The position numbers were made by a program, and so were the translations under genes. Of a stretch of 64,000 nucleotides of DNA, positions 28,214 through 39,685 are shown in pieces. The notes beneath the pieces are model-generated. The model saw only the letters and a list, made by a program, of their open reading frames with translations, did not search any database and was not told where the DNA came from. The stretch is from assembly GCF_020715685.1 (NCBI RefSeq), contig NZ_CP085840.1:248001-312000 (forward strand), in the 5' to 3' direction. This DNA comes from Dermatobacter hominis (GTDB lineage: Bacteria > Actinomycetota > Acidimicrobiia > Acidimicrobiales > Microtrichaceae). Within the stretch, counting starts at the first letter, position 1; the number at the start of each line of letters is the position of its first letter.

Positions 28214-28777
28214 ATGCCCCAGATCGCCACCGCGGACTTCAAGAACGGGATGACCCTGGACCTCGACGACGGGCTGTTCTCGCTCGTCGAGTTCCAGCAC
28301 GTGAAGCCCGGCAAGGGCGGCGCGTTCGTGCGGACCACGCTCAAGAACGTCCGCAACGGCGCCGTGGTCGAGCGCACGTTCCGCGCCGGGGAGCGCATGG
28401 AGCGGGCGATCATCGACAAGCGCGAGATGCAGCTGCTGTACCGCGACGGCGACGACTACGTCTTCATGGACAACTCGACCTACGACCAGCTCAACGTCCC
28501 CTCCGCGACGCTCGGCGACGTGTCCCGGTTCCTGGTCGACTCCTCGACGGCGCTGCTGATGATGTACGGCGACGAGATCGTCGGCGTCGAGGTCCCCGCG
28601 TCGGTCGAGCTGAACGTGGCCGAGACCGAGCCGGGGGTCCAGGGCGACCGCGTGTCGGGCGCCAAGAAGCCGGCCACGCTGGAGACCGGCCTGGTCGTCC
28701 AGGTGCCGCTGTTCATCGAACCGGGCGAGCGGATCAAGGTCGACACCCGCACCGGCGACTTCATCTCCCGGGCGTGA
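28214..28777 (+). CDS. efp: Translation elongation factor P
   Basis: A 187-residue factor that relieves ribosome stalling at polyproline. It has the KOW-like N-terminal domain with the exposed loop HVKPGKGGAF, whose Lys occupies the modifiable position, then two OB domains ending VDTRTGDFISRA. Length is typical. It matters here because several neighbours (hisS, the 23741 protein, the mltG extension) are Pro-rich. Overlaps nusB by 4 nt. Confidence 0.96.
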   Translation: MPQIATADFKNGMTLDLDDGLFSLVEFQHVKPGKGGAFVRTTLKNVRNGAVVERTFRAGERMERAIIDKREMQLLYRDGDDYVFMDNSTYDQLNVPSATLGDVSRFLVDSSTALLMMYGDEIVGVEVPASVELNVAETEPGVQGDRVSGAKKPATLETGLVVQVPLFIEPGERIKVDTRTGDFISRA

Positions 28778-29286
28778 GCGACGACCGGGGCGGTGCCGCC
28801 GGCCCGCTGCCCGAGGAGCTGGCCCGCCAGCTCGACGACGACGCCGAGGTCGTCGACGAGATCGTCCTCCCCCCGGCCGTGCCGCAGGTCGCCGGCGGCC
28901 GCAGCGAGGCCCGCGAGCGCGCGGTCCACCTCCTCTACGAGAGCCGCATGAAGGCCCGTCCCGGCGGCGAGACCGTCGCCGACCAGGTGGCCGCGCCCGA
29001 CGCGTACGCCGTCGACCTCGTCCGCGGCGTCGAGCAGCACCGCACCGAGATCGACGAGGTGATCGGCCGCCTCGCCCGGGGCTGGACGATCGAGCGCATG
29101 CCGTCGCTCGACCTCGAGGTGCTGCGGGTGGCGTGCTTCGAGCTGGCCCACCGGCCCGACGTGCCCACCGGCGTCGTCCTGTCCGAGGCCGTCGACCTGG
29201 CGACCCGGTACGGGACCGACGACTCGTCGCGGTTCGTCAACGGCCTGCTCGCCGCCGCGGCGAGGGAGCTCCGCCCCGAGGGCTGA
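28774..29286 (+). CDS. nusB: Transcription antitermination factor NusB
   Basis: A 170-residue RNA-binding factor for rRNA antitermination. Family features are RSEARERAVHLLYE, WTIERMPSLDLEVLRVACFE and EAVDLATRYGTDDSSRFVNG. An acidic extension of about 40 residues precedes the core. Starts at GTG 28774 (GTGA overlap with efp). The efp-nusB-pyrR order is common in Actinobacteria. Confidence 0.93.
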   Translation: MSDDRGGAAGPLPEELARQLDDDAEVVDEIVLPPAVPQVAGGRSEARERAVHLLYESRMKARPGGETVADQVAAPDAYAVDLVRGVEQHRTEIDEVIGRLARGWTIERMPSLDLEVLRVACFELAHRPDVPTGVVLSEAVDLATRYGTDDSSRFVNGLLAAAARELRPEG

Positions 29287-29335
29287 CGGGCGCACCGACC
29301 GCCGGCACCGGGGACGAGGCCGCCGCGGCGCGTGC

Positions 29336-29341
29336 TACGGT
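29336..29341 (+). promoter_or_regulatory. -10 box (TACGGT) of the pyr operon
   Basis: TACGGT would start transcription near 29348, so the RNA would begin about 13 nt before the PyrR-binding element. Confidence 0.4.
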
Positions 29342-29360
29342 GCGGGCCTGACCGTGAAGG

Positions 29361-29395
29361 GGGTCCCGTGAGGCCCCTACGGACAGGAAGGACCC
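29361..29395 (+). promoter_or_regulatory. PyrR-binding RNA element overlapping the pyrR ribosome-binding site
   Basis: GGGTCC (29361-29366) pairs with GGACCC (29390-29395). The 5' arm and loop, GGTCCCGTGAGGCC, match the PyrR loop consensus ARUCCNGNGAGGYU at 12 of 14 positions, and GGAAGG in the 3' arm is the pyrR Shine-Dalgarno. When UMP-bound PyrR holds the stem, the site for GTG 29401 should be closed. Similar translational control is known from mycobacteria. Confidence 0.75.
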
Positions 29396-29400
29396 TGCCG

Positions 29401-29985
29401 GTGGCAGAACGCGAGCGACGCCTGACGCGCCCCTACGGGGGCGTTTTCGTTGCCCGGACCCGGGTCATGGACGCCGAGGACATCCACCGGGCGATCCGCC
29501 GGATGGCCCACGAGATCCTCGAGCGGAACCACGGGCTCGACGAGCTCGTCGTCATCGGCCTCCAGACCGGGGGCGTGGACCTGGCCCAGGCGCTGTCGGT
29601 CGCCCTGGGCGAGATCGAGGAGCTCGGCGAGGACGACCCGCCGGTCCCGGTCGGCACGCTGGACGTCGCGCTGCATCGCGACGACATCGGCATCCGGCCG
29701 GTCCTGCCCGAGGAGGTCACCGAGATCCCGGTCGACCTGGACGGCCGCACGGTGGTCCTCGTCGACGACGTGCTGTTCACCGGCCGCACGATCCGGGCCG
29801 CGCTCGAGGCCATGAACACCTACGGCCGGCCCCGGGCGGTCCAGCTGGCGGTGATGATCGACCGCGGCCACCGCGAGCTGCCGATCCGGCCCGACTACGT
29901 CGGCAAGAACCTGCCCACCCGCCGCGACGAGCTGGTCGACGTGACCATGGTCGGCGTCGAGCTCGGCGAGATTCAGAAGCCATGA
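29401..29985 (+). CDS. pyrR: Bifunctional pyr operon regulator/uracil phosphoribosyltransferase
   Basis: A 194-residue PRTase-fold regulator that binds the operon's own mRNA when UMP is high. Family motifs: DIHRAIRRMAHEILERN, VVIGLQTGGVDLAQ, GTLDVALHRDDIG, the PRPP loop VVLVDDVLFTGRTIRAALE and RPRAVQLAVMIDRGHRELP. GTG 29401 is chosen because AAGGA is correctly spaced and the family's first strand is kept. ATG 29467 would lose it. Codons 10-17 encode TRPYGGVF through a terminator-like hairpin. It heads the pyrimidine operon. Confidence 0.92.
   Translation: MAERERRLTRPYGGVFVARTRVMDAEDIHRAIRRMAHEILERNHGLDELVVIGLQTGGVDLAQALSVALGEIEELGEDDPPVPVGTLDVALHRDDIGIRPVLPEEVTEIPVDLDGRTVVLVDDVLFTGRTIRAALEAMNTYGRPRAVQLAVMIDRGHRELPIRPDYVGKNLPTRRDELVDVTMVGVELGEIQKP
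29428..29451 (+). terminator. Intrinsic terminator/attenuator inside the first pyrR codons
   Basis: CGCCCC (29428-29433) pairs with GGGGCG (29438-29443) around TACG, a C(UACG)G tetraloop of the very stable UNCG class. TTTTCGTT follows. This T-tract is rare in a genome of this GC content, which makes chance unlikely. It lies in frame in pyrR, downstream of the PyrR element. Confidence 0.65.
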
Positions 29986-30076
29986 GCGCCAGCGAGTGGC
30001 TGCGGACGTGCGAGCGCAGCGAGCCGGGCGCCTCGGGGTCCGGGGGCGCAGCCCCCGAGGTGGTGAAGCCATGAGC
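29976..30076 (+). repeat. 12-bp direct repeat flanking a 77-bp insert between pyrR and pyrB
   Basis: GAAGCCATGAGC occurs at 29976-29987 (across the pyrR stop) and 30065-30076 (across the pyrB start). The 77 nt between them contain a GGGGGC-GCA-GCCCCC hairpin near the right end. Removing one repeat plus the insert would recreate a direct ATGA stop-start overlap of pyrR and pyrB. Confidence 0.8.
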
Positions 30077-31093
30077 CTCGACGGTCACCTGCTGTCGATC
30101 GGCGACCTGAGCCGGGCCGACATCGAGGAGGTCCTCGACGTCACCGACTCGATGGTCGAGGTCAGCCGCCGCGCCATCCCGAAGGTGCCGGCGCTGCGGG
30201 GCCGCACCGTCGTGTCGCTCTTCTACGAGGACTCGACGCGGACGCGCCTGAGCTTCGACACGGCGGCCAAGCGCCTGTCGGCCGACACGATGAGCTTCGC
30301 CGTGTCGTCCTCGTCGGTGAACAAGGGCGAGTCCGTCCGCGACACGATCGAGACGATCGAGGCGATGGGCATCGACGCCGTGGTCGTGCGCCACCGCTCC
30401 TCGGGCGTGCCGGCGCAGATCGCCTCGTGGACCGATGCGGTCGTCGTCAACGCCGGCGACGGCTGGCACCAGCACCCGACGCAGGCGCTGCTCGACAGCT
30501 ACACGATCCGCAGCCACCGCGGCTCGCTCGACGGCATGCACATCGGCATCGTCGGCGACATCAAGCACTCCCGGGTGGCCCGCTCCGACATCGAGGCCTT
30601 CACCCGGCTCGGCGCCGAGGTGACGCTCGTGGCGCCGCCCACGCTGCTGCCGCCGTCGACCGCGCCGTGGGACGTGCGGGTCTCCCACGACCTCGACGCC
30701 GTCGTCGGCGACCTCGACGTCTGCTACCTGCTGCGGATGCAGCGGGAGCGGATGAACGAGGCGCTCGTGCCGACGCTGCGGGAGTACACGGCGTGCTTCG
30801 GGCTCACCTCGGCCCGGGCCGACCGGCTCCGGGACGGTGCGCTGATCATGCACCCGGGTCCGATGAACCGGGGCGTGGAGATCGCGTCGGAGGTCGCCGA
30901 CCGGCCCGGCGCGGTCATCACCGAGCAGGTGGCGAACGGCGTCGCCGTGCGGATGTCGGTGCTGTTCCTGCTGCTCGGCCCGGGCCGCGCCGCCCTGCCC
31001 CCGCTGGCCGAGGCCGCCGTCGACGTCACCTCGTCCGACGCGGTCACGGTCGCCGAGCCCTCGACCCCCTCGACCTCCGGAGCCCCCCAGTGA
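30071..31093 (+). CDS. pyrB: Aspartate carbamoyltransferase catalytic subunit
   Basis: A 340-residue enzyme joining carbamoyl phosphate and aspartate. It has the carbamoyl-phosphate loop FYEDSTRTRLSF, the SSSVNKGESVRDT loop, HQHPTQALLD and HPGPMNRGVEI. A short Ser/Thr/Pro tail is added. ATG 30071 lies in the second copy of the 12-bp repeat. Overlaps pyrC by 4 nt. No pyrI is present, as usual outside enterobacteria. Confidence 0.96.
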   Translation: MSLDGHLLSIGDLSRADIEEVLDVTDSMVEVSRRAIPKVPALRGRTVVSLFYEDSTRTRLSFDTAAKRLSADTMSFAVSSSSVNKGESVRDTIETIEAMGIDAVVVRHRSSGVPAQIASWTDAVVVNAGDGWHQHPTQALLDSYTIRSHRGSLDGMHIGIVGDIKHSRVARSDIEAFTRLGAEVTLVAPPTLLPPSTAPWDVRVSHDLDAVVGDLDVCYLLRMQRERMNEALVPTLREYTACFGLTSARADRLRDGALIMHPGPMNRGVEIASEVADRPGAVITEQVANGVAVRMSVLFLLLGPGRAALPPLAEAAVDVTSSDAVTVAEPSTPSTSGAPQ

Positions 31094-32451
31094 CCGACAT
31101 CCGCCCCGGCGCCGACCTCGTCATCAAGGGCGGTCGGGTCCTCGACGCCTCCGGCGAGCGCACCGCCGACGTGGTCGTCTCCGAGGGCCGGATCGCCGCC
31201 GTCGGCGACGGCCTGAGCGCCGAGGTCGAGCTCGACGCGTCGGGCTGCCTCGTCACGCCGGGCCTCGTCGACCTCCACACGCACCTGCGCGAGCCGGGCA
31301 AGGAGGAGGCCGAGACGATCGGGTCCGGATCCCGGGCCGCGGCGCTCGGCGGCTACACCGCGGTGCTGGCCATGCCGAACACGACGCCCGCGATGGACTG
31401 CGCCGCCGTCGTGCGGGAGGTGCTCGAGCTGGGCCGCAGCAGCGTCTGCGACGTGCACGCCTCCGGCGCGATCACGGTCGACCGGGCGGGGGAGCAGCTC
31501 GCGCCCATGGCCGAGATGGCGGCCCTCGGCGTGCGGATCTTCACCGATGACGGCACCGGGGTGCAGGACGACCGGCTCATGCGCCGGGCGCTCGAGTACG
31601 CCTCCGGGCTCGGCGTCACGCTCGCGCAGCACTGCGAGGTCACCGCGCTGAGCGAGGGCACGTGCATGAACGAGGGGGAGTGGTCGGCCCGGCTCGGCCT
31701 GCCGGGGCAGCCCGCCGAGGCCGAGGAGCTGATGGTCATGCGCGACATCGCGCTGGCCCGCCTCACCGGCGCACGGGTCCACTTCCTCCACCTCTCGACC
31801 GCCGGCTCCGTCGCGATGGTCGCGGCGGCGAAGGCCGCAGGCCTGCCGGTGACGGCCGAGGCCGCGCCGCACCACTTCACCCTGACCGACGCCTGCTGCG
31901 CCGGCTACGACGCCACGTTCAAGGTCCACCCGCCGCTGCGGTCCGCCGGCGACGTCGACGCGGTGGCGGCGGGGCTCGCCGACGGCACGATCGACGCGAT
32001 CGCCACGGACCACGCACCGCACCCGGCCGAGGAGAAGGAGCGTCCGTTCGACCAGGCGCCGCCCGGGATGCTGGGCCTCGAGTACGCGCTGGCGCTCGCA
32101 CTCACCCGACTGGTCGACGGCCAGGCGGCCGGCCCCGGCGACGACGGCGGCGTGCCGGGCGCCGCCGGACCGTACGACGGGCCGCGGCTGACCGACGCCG
32201 ACGTCATCGCCCGGCTGTCGTGGCAGCCCGCGGCGATCGCGGGCATGGCCGACCACGGCGGGCCGATCGAGGCCGGGAGCGCCGCCAACCTGTGCGTGGT
32301 CGACACCTCGCACCGGTGGACGATCGACGGCTCGGGCGGTGCGTCGAGGAGCCGGAACGTCCCGTACGCGGGGCTCTCGGTGCGCGGCAAGGTGCGCCAC
32401 ACGATCTGCAGAGGAGACGCGGTGGTCCTCGACGGGGAGCTGCAGCGATGA
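31090..32451 (+). CDS. pyrC: Dihydroorotase, class I
   Basis: A 453-residue amidohydrolase cyclising carbamoyl aspartate. Metal ligands appear in DLHTHLREPG, FTDDGTG, LAQHCE, HFLHLST and the catalytic Asp in IDAIATDHAPHP. The C-terminal strand segment PYAGLSVRGKVRHTICRG is typical. GTG 31090 overlaps the pyrB stop. Length is slightly above average because of a Gly-rich loop before RLTDADVIARL. Confidence 0.95.
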   Translation: MTDIRPGADLVIKGGRVLDASGERTADVVVSEGRIAAVGDGLSAEVELDASGCLVTPGLVDLHTHLREPGKEEAETIGSGSRAAALGGYTAVLAMPNTTPAMDCAAVVREVLELGRSSVCDVHASGAITVDRAGEQLAPMAEMAALGVRIFTDDGTGVQDDRLMRRALEYASGLGVTLAQHCEVTALSEGTCMNEGEWSARLGLPGQPAEAEELMVMRDIALARLTGARVHFLHLSTAGSVAMVAAAKAAGLPVTAEAAPHHFTLTDACCAGYDATFKVHPPLRSAGDVDAVAAGLADGTIDAIATDHAPHPAEEKERPFDQAPPGMLGLEYALALALTRLVDGQAAGPGDDGGVPGAAGPYDGPRLTDADVIARLSWQPAAIAGMADHGGPIEAGSAANLCVVDTSHRWTIDGSGGASRSRNVPYAGLSVRGKVRHTICRGDAVVLDGELQR

Positions 32452-32470
32452 ACGACGGAGGAGCACGGCC

Positions 32471-33580
32471 ATGAGCGGCGGCATCGAGGAAGCGGCGATC
32501 GTCCTCGCGGACGGCACCATGTTCGAGGGCGAGGCCATCGGCGCCCGGCCCGCGGGCGGCGTGACGGCGGGGGAGTTCGTCTTCAACACCGTCCTGTCGG
32601 GCTACCAGGAGGTGATCTCGGACCCGTCCTACGCGGGGCAGATCATCACGTTCACGTACCCGCACATCGGCAACTACGGCGTGAACGCGCACGACGACGA
32701 GTCGCTGCGCCCGCGCTGCTCCGGCGTCGTCGTCCGCGACCTGGCCCGCCGGCACAGCAACCACCGCGCCGAGGGCGACCTGGACGGCTACCTCCGCAGC
32801 TACGGCGTGCCGGGGATCGCCGGCGTCGACACCCGGCGCCTGACCCGCCACCTGCGCGACCACGGCGCCCTGCCCGGCGTGTTCGGCCACGCCGACGAGG
32901 CCACGCTGCGCGCCGCGGCGACCGAGGCGCTCGGCACCGACGGGATCGACCTCGTCGCGACGGTGACGGGCGACGGCGTCACGACCTACGAGGCGGTCGG
33001 CGACGACGCCCGGCGCGCCGGGCGTCGCGTCGTGGCGATCGACATGGGCATCAAGACCACGATCGTCCGCAACCTCGCCCGCATCGCCGCCGTCGACGTG
33101 GTCCCGGCCGGGACCTCCGCCGAGGCGATCCTCGAGCGCGCCCCCGACGGCGTGTTCCTCTCGAACGGCCCCGGCGACCCCGGCGCGGTCGAGACGGTGC
33201 CCGACACCGTCCGCGAGCTGCTCGGCAAGGTGCCGATCTTCGGCATCTGCATGGGCCACCAGATGCTCGGCACCGCACTCGGCGGGACGACCACGAAGCT
33301 GCCGTTCGGCCACCACGGCGGGAACCACCCGGTCCGCGACCTGGCCACCGGCCGCGTCGAGATCACCAGCCAGAACCACAACTACGTGGTCGACGTCGAC
33401 TCGCTCGACCGCATCGAGGTCACGCACGTCAACCTCAACGACGGGACGCTCGAGGGCTTCCGCTGCCTCGACGTGCCCGCCTTCGGGATCCAGTACCACC
33501 CCGAGGCCGGCCCCGGTCCCCACGACAGCCACTACCTGTTCGAGCGGTTCGCCGACCTCATGGACGAGCACCGCCCATGA
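32471..33580 (+). CDS. carA: Carbamoyl-phosphate synthase small (glutaminase) subunit
   Basis: A 369-residue subunit that hydrolyses glutamine and passes ammonia to CarB. The N-terminal domain contains FNTVLSGYQEVISDPSY. The class I glutaminase domain has the nucleophile Cys in GICMGHQMLG and the His/Glu pair in FGIQYHPEAGPGPHD. It starts 19 nt after pyrC behind GGAGG. A minus-strand gene separates it from carB. Confidence 0.96.
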   Translation: MSGGIEEAAIVLADGTMFEGEAIGARPAGGVTAGEFVFNTVLSGYQEVISDPSYAGQIITFTYPHIGNYGVNAHDDESLRPRCSGVVVRDLARRHSNHRAEGDLDGYLRSYGVPGIAGVDTRRLTRHLRDHGALPGVFGHADEATLRAAATEALGTDGIDLVATVTGDGVTTYEAVGDDARRAGRRVVAIDMGIKTTIVRNLARIAAVDVVPAGTSAEAILERAPDGVFLSNGPGDPGAVETVPDTVRELLGKVPIFGICMGHQMLGTALGGTTTKLPFGHHGGNHPVRDLATGRVEITSQNHNYVVDVDSLDRIEVTHVNLNDGTLEGFRCLDVPAFGIQYHPEAGPGPHDSHYLFERFADLMDEHRP

Positions 33581-33611
33581 CGGCCCCTGCCCTCCCGGCC
33601 GGGCAGCCCGG

Positions 33612-34118
33612 TCAGTCCGGCAGCCCCAGGTACCGGGCCACGGCGTCGGCCTCCTCGTCGAGGTTGGTCCCGATGTCGCCCACCACCGCCTTCTCCACCT
33701 GGGCGCCGACGAGCGGGATGCGGACCTTGAACTCGCCGCGCAGCTCGCGGACGGTGTCGTCGCCGTCGTCCTTGACCACGATGCCGGCCGTCGCCCGGAT
33801 GAGGCTCGCCGCCTGCACCGGCAGGAACCGCACCTCGGCGGTGCGGGCCGTCAGGTCCCACGACGTCTCCTGCACCCAGGCGACGTCGTTCGGGTCGATG
33901 AAGCGGGCCGCCTGCGCCGGCAGGTCCGTGTCGACCTTGTACCGCAGCCGCACGAGCGCGGTGCCCGCGGCGTCGTCGCGCACCAGGTCCAGCACCTCGG
34001 GCGGCGCCATCTTCGAGAAGCTGCTCGCGTCGAGGCCGTTCCAGAACGCCTCGTCGAGGTACGTCGACATGATGTCGTCGACCGGTGCGGTCCATCGCTG
34101 CTCGAAGCCGAACTTCAC
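33612..34118 (-). CDS. DUF2505 family protein, SRPBCC-like
   Basis: A 168-residue protein with the look of a START/SRPBCC lipid-binding fold: [15 protein letters not shown] at the start, [16 protein letters not shown] in the middle and a helical end ([11 protein letters not shown]-type segment). DUF2505 proteins are widespread in Actinobacteria with unknown role. Start at GTG 34118 gives the normal family N-terminus; an upstream in-frame ATG at 34187 would add a nonconserved 23 residues. It is the only opposing gene in the long pyr run and converges on carA. Confidence 0.75.
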   Translation of the reverse strand: MKFGFEQRWTAPVDDIMSTYLDEAFWNGLDASSFSKMAPPEVLDLVRDDAAGTALVRLRYKVDTDLPAQAARFIDPNDVAWVQETSWDLTARTAEVRFLPVQAASLIRATAGIVVKDDGDDTVRELRGEFKVRIPLVGAQVEKAVVGDIGTNLDEEADAVARYLGLPD

Positions 34119-34240
34119 CGCACCAGCGTCGCACACCGCGCCCGCCGGCTCGGCCACCCCGGCCGTCGGAGCCCCGACGTCGACCACCCCACCCCCCGAG
34201 ACGATGCCGTCCCCCCACGAGACCCAGCGAGGACCCCGCC

Positions 34241-37621
<3,381 letters not shown>

Positions 37622-37622
37622 G

Positions 37623-38582
37623 GTGGCGCTTCGCCGCCGGGGCCGACGTCGGCCGGACGCCGGCGTCGCCGTCGACCTGTCCACCACGGTGGGCTCGGTG
37701 GCGCTCAAGGCCCCGGTGATGACCGCGTCGGGCACGGCGGGGCACGGCGACGAGCTCGCCGCCTACGTCGACCTGTCCACGATCGGCGCGGTCGTCGTGA
37801 AGTCGCTCGGGTCCGGTCCCTGGCCGGGCAACCCGGCACCGCGGGTCCATCCGACGCCCTCGGGGATGATCAACAGCGTCGGCCTGCAGGGGCCCGGGGT
37901 GACGGCGTGGCGCGAGCGCGAGCTGCCCGCGGTCCTGGCCACCGGCGCCACCGTGGTGGCGAGCATCTGGGGCCGCCACGTCGACGACTTCGCCAGCGCC
38001 GCCGAGCAGCTCGCCGGCGTCGACGAGCGGGTCGTGGCGCTCGAGGTCAACCTCTCGTGCCCGAACCTCGACGGCGGGGCGCACCTGTTCGCGCACGACC
38101 CGGACGCGACCGCCGCCGTGCTGCGCGCCGCGGCCGCGGCCGGGCTGCCGATGTGGGCGAAGCTCAGCGCGAACACCGACCGCGTCGTCGACGTCGCCGC
38201 CGCCGCCCACGAGGCGGGCGCCGAGGCGGTGACGCTGGCCAACACGCTGATGGGCATGGTGATCGACGTCGACACCCGCCGCCCCGTGCTCGGCGCCGGC
38301 GGGGGCGGGGTGTCCGGCCCGGCCATCCACCCGGTGGCGGTGCGGACCGTCTATGACGTACGAGCGGCGCTGCCCGAGGTCCCCATCGTGGGCGTCGGCG
38401 GCGTGGTGGACGGTCGGACCGCCGTGGAGCTCCTCCTCGCAGGAGCGTCCGCGGTGCAGGTGGGGACGGCGAGCTTCGCGGATCCCCGCTCGGTCGGCGC
38501 CGTCCTGGAGGGAGTGGAAACATGGTGCTCCCGTGCCGGGGTGACCCGCGTGCGGGATCTGATCGGAGGAGCACATGGCTGA
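37623..38582 (+). CDS. pyrD: Dihydroorotate dehydrogenase, class 1B type
   Basis: A 319-residue FMN enzyme oxidising dihydroorotate. EVNLSCPNLDGG carries the catalytic Cys typical of class 1 enzymes, and LANTLMGMVIDVDTRRPVLG with GGVSGPAIHPVAVR are hallmarks of class 1B. That class normally needs the PyrK electron-transfer subunit, but no pyrK is in this operon. GTG 37623 begins 1 nt after the carB stop. Overlaps pyrF by 8 nt. Confidence 0.93.
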   Translation: MALRRRGRRRPDAGVAVDLSTTVGSVALKAPVMTASGTAGHGDELAAYVDLSTIGAVVVKSLGSGPWPGNPAPRVHPTPSGMINSVGLQGPGVTAWRERELPAVLATGATVVASIWGRHVDDFASAAEQLAGVDERVVALEVNLSCPNLDGGAHLFAHDPDATAAVLRAAAAAGLPMWAKLSANTDRVVDVAAAAHEAGAEAVTLANTLMGMVIDVDTRRPVLGAGGGGVSGPAIHPVAVRTVYDVRAALPEVPIVGVGGVVDGRTAVELLLAGASAVQVGTASFADPRSVGAVLEGVETWCSRAGVTRVRDLIGGAHG

Positions 38583-39294
38583 GGCCGGGACCGAGGCGTC
38601 GAGGGACGGCGAGGTCGCCGACGACGTGCGGCGGCGCCTGGCGCTGGTGCTGGACGTGGACGACCTGGTCGAGGCCATGCGGCTCGGCGCCGCCATGCGA
38701 CCGTGGTTCGGCGTCGCCAAGGTGGGCCTCGAGCTGTTCAGCGCCGCCGGTCCCGACGCCATCGGCGCGCTCCGCGACCAGGGCTACCAGGTGTTCCTCG
38801 ACCTCAAGCTGTTCGACATCCCGACGCAGGTCAACCGGGCGTGCCGGGTGCTGGGCGCCCTCGGCGTCGAGTACCTGACCCTGCACGCCACCGGCGGCGT
38901 CGACATGCTCCGCGCCGGGGTCGAGGGCCTGACCGAGGGCGCCCACCACGCCGGGCTGCCCACCCCGACGGCGCTCGCGGTCACCGTGCTCACGAGCGAC
39001 GACTCGGCTCCGCCCCACATCGTGCCCAACCGGGTGCGGCTGGCGCTCGAGGGCGGCTGCGGCGGGCTCGTGCTCGCCGCCGAGGACCTCCAGACCGCAC
39101 GCGAGCTGGCGCCGCGGCTGAAGCGGGTCGTGCCGGGCATCCGACTCGCCGGCGGGCCGCACCACGACCAGGCCCGGGCCGCCACGCCGCAGGAGGCGGT
39201 GGCGAACGGTGCCGACCTGCTGGTCATCGGTCGGACGGTCACCGCCGCCGAGGACCCCGTCGTCGCCGCGGCGGCCGTCGCGGCGGCCATCTGA
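38575..39294 (+). CDS. pyrF: Orotidine 5'-phosphate decarboxylase
   Basis: A 239-residue TIM-barrel enzyme, last step to UMP. LVLDVDDLVEAM provides the first Asp, and the catalytic array is in FLDLKLFDIPTQV. LHATGGVDMLRAG and the phosphate-binding RLAGGPHHDQARAATPQE complete the pattern. ATG 38575 is preceded by GGAGGA. It is the class found with pyrD in many Gram-positives, not the longer mycobacterial type. Confidence 0.95.
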   Translation: MAEAGTEASRDGEVADDVRRRLALVLDVDDLVEAMRLGAAMRPWFGVAKVGLELFSAAGPDAIGALRDQGYQVFLDLKLFDIPTQVNRACRVLGALGVEYLTLHATGGVDMLRAGVEGLTEGAHHAGLPTPTALAVTVLTSDDSAPPHIVPNRVRLALEGGCGGLVLAAEDLQTARELAPRLKRVVPGIRLAGGPHHDQARAATPQEAVANGADLLVIGRTVTAAEDPVVAAAAVAAAI

Positions 39295-39313
39295 GCGCGG
39301 CAGGCGTCTGAAC

Positions 39314-39685
39314 GTGGACGGGCCCCACGATCGGACGGCACCCGCAGCGGAGGTGCCGCACCCGGAGACCGAGGCGGCGCACCGCTGGGCCGACTCGTTC
39401 CGCCGTCGCCGCGAGGCGCTGCGCCGCGAGCTCGGCGAGGGCTCGCGTTCGCTCGACGACGTGCTCGCCGCCGCCGACGACACCGACGACGGCGCGATCA
39501 CGCTCCTGTTCGTCCTCGAGTCGCTGCCGGGGGCCGGCAAGGTCGCGACCCGGCGCCGACTGGCCCAGCTCGACCTGCCCGAGGTCGTCCCGGTGCGGAC
39601 GCTGACGCCCGAGCAGCGCCGACTGGTGCTCGACTCGTTCCCGATGGCGACGGACGGCGCGGCGCGTGCGGAGCGGGCGTCGTGA
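39314..39685 (+). CDS. mihF: Actinobacterial integration host factor (mIHF)
   Basis: A 123-residue nucleoid protein, unrelated to proteobacterial IHF. The core fits mIHF: RREALRRELGEGSRSLDDVL, LLFVLESLPGAGKVATRRRL with the helix-two-turn-helix-like GAGKV, and LTPEQRRLVLDSF at the end. A 30-residue acidic N-terminal extension precedes it. GTG 39314 is the start that follows pyrF closely. Position between pyrF and gmk is conserved in Actinobacteria. Confidence 0.88.
   Translation: MDGPHDRTAPAAEVPHPETEAAHRWADSFRRRREALRRELGEGSRSLDDVLAAADDTDDGAITLLFVLESLPGAGKVATRRRLAQLDLPEVVPVRTLTPEQRRLVLDSFPMATDGAARAERAS

Noticed and set aside
29996-30070. Earlier pyrB start
   Set aside because: The in-frame extension lies in the insertion-like segment and encodes nonconserved residues. 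ATG 30071 gives the normal N-terminus.
32449-32475. 8-codon frame between pyrC and carA
   Set aside because: It begins inside the pyrC stop and simply spans the carA ribosome site. Nothing supports it as a gene.
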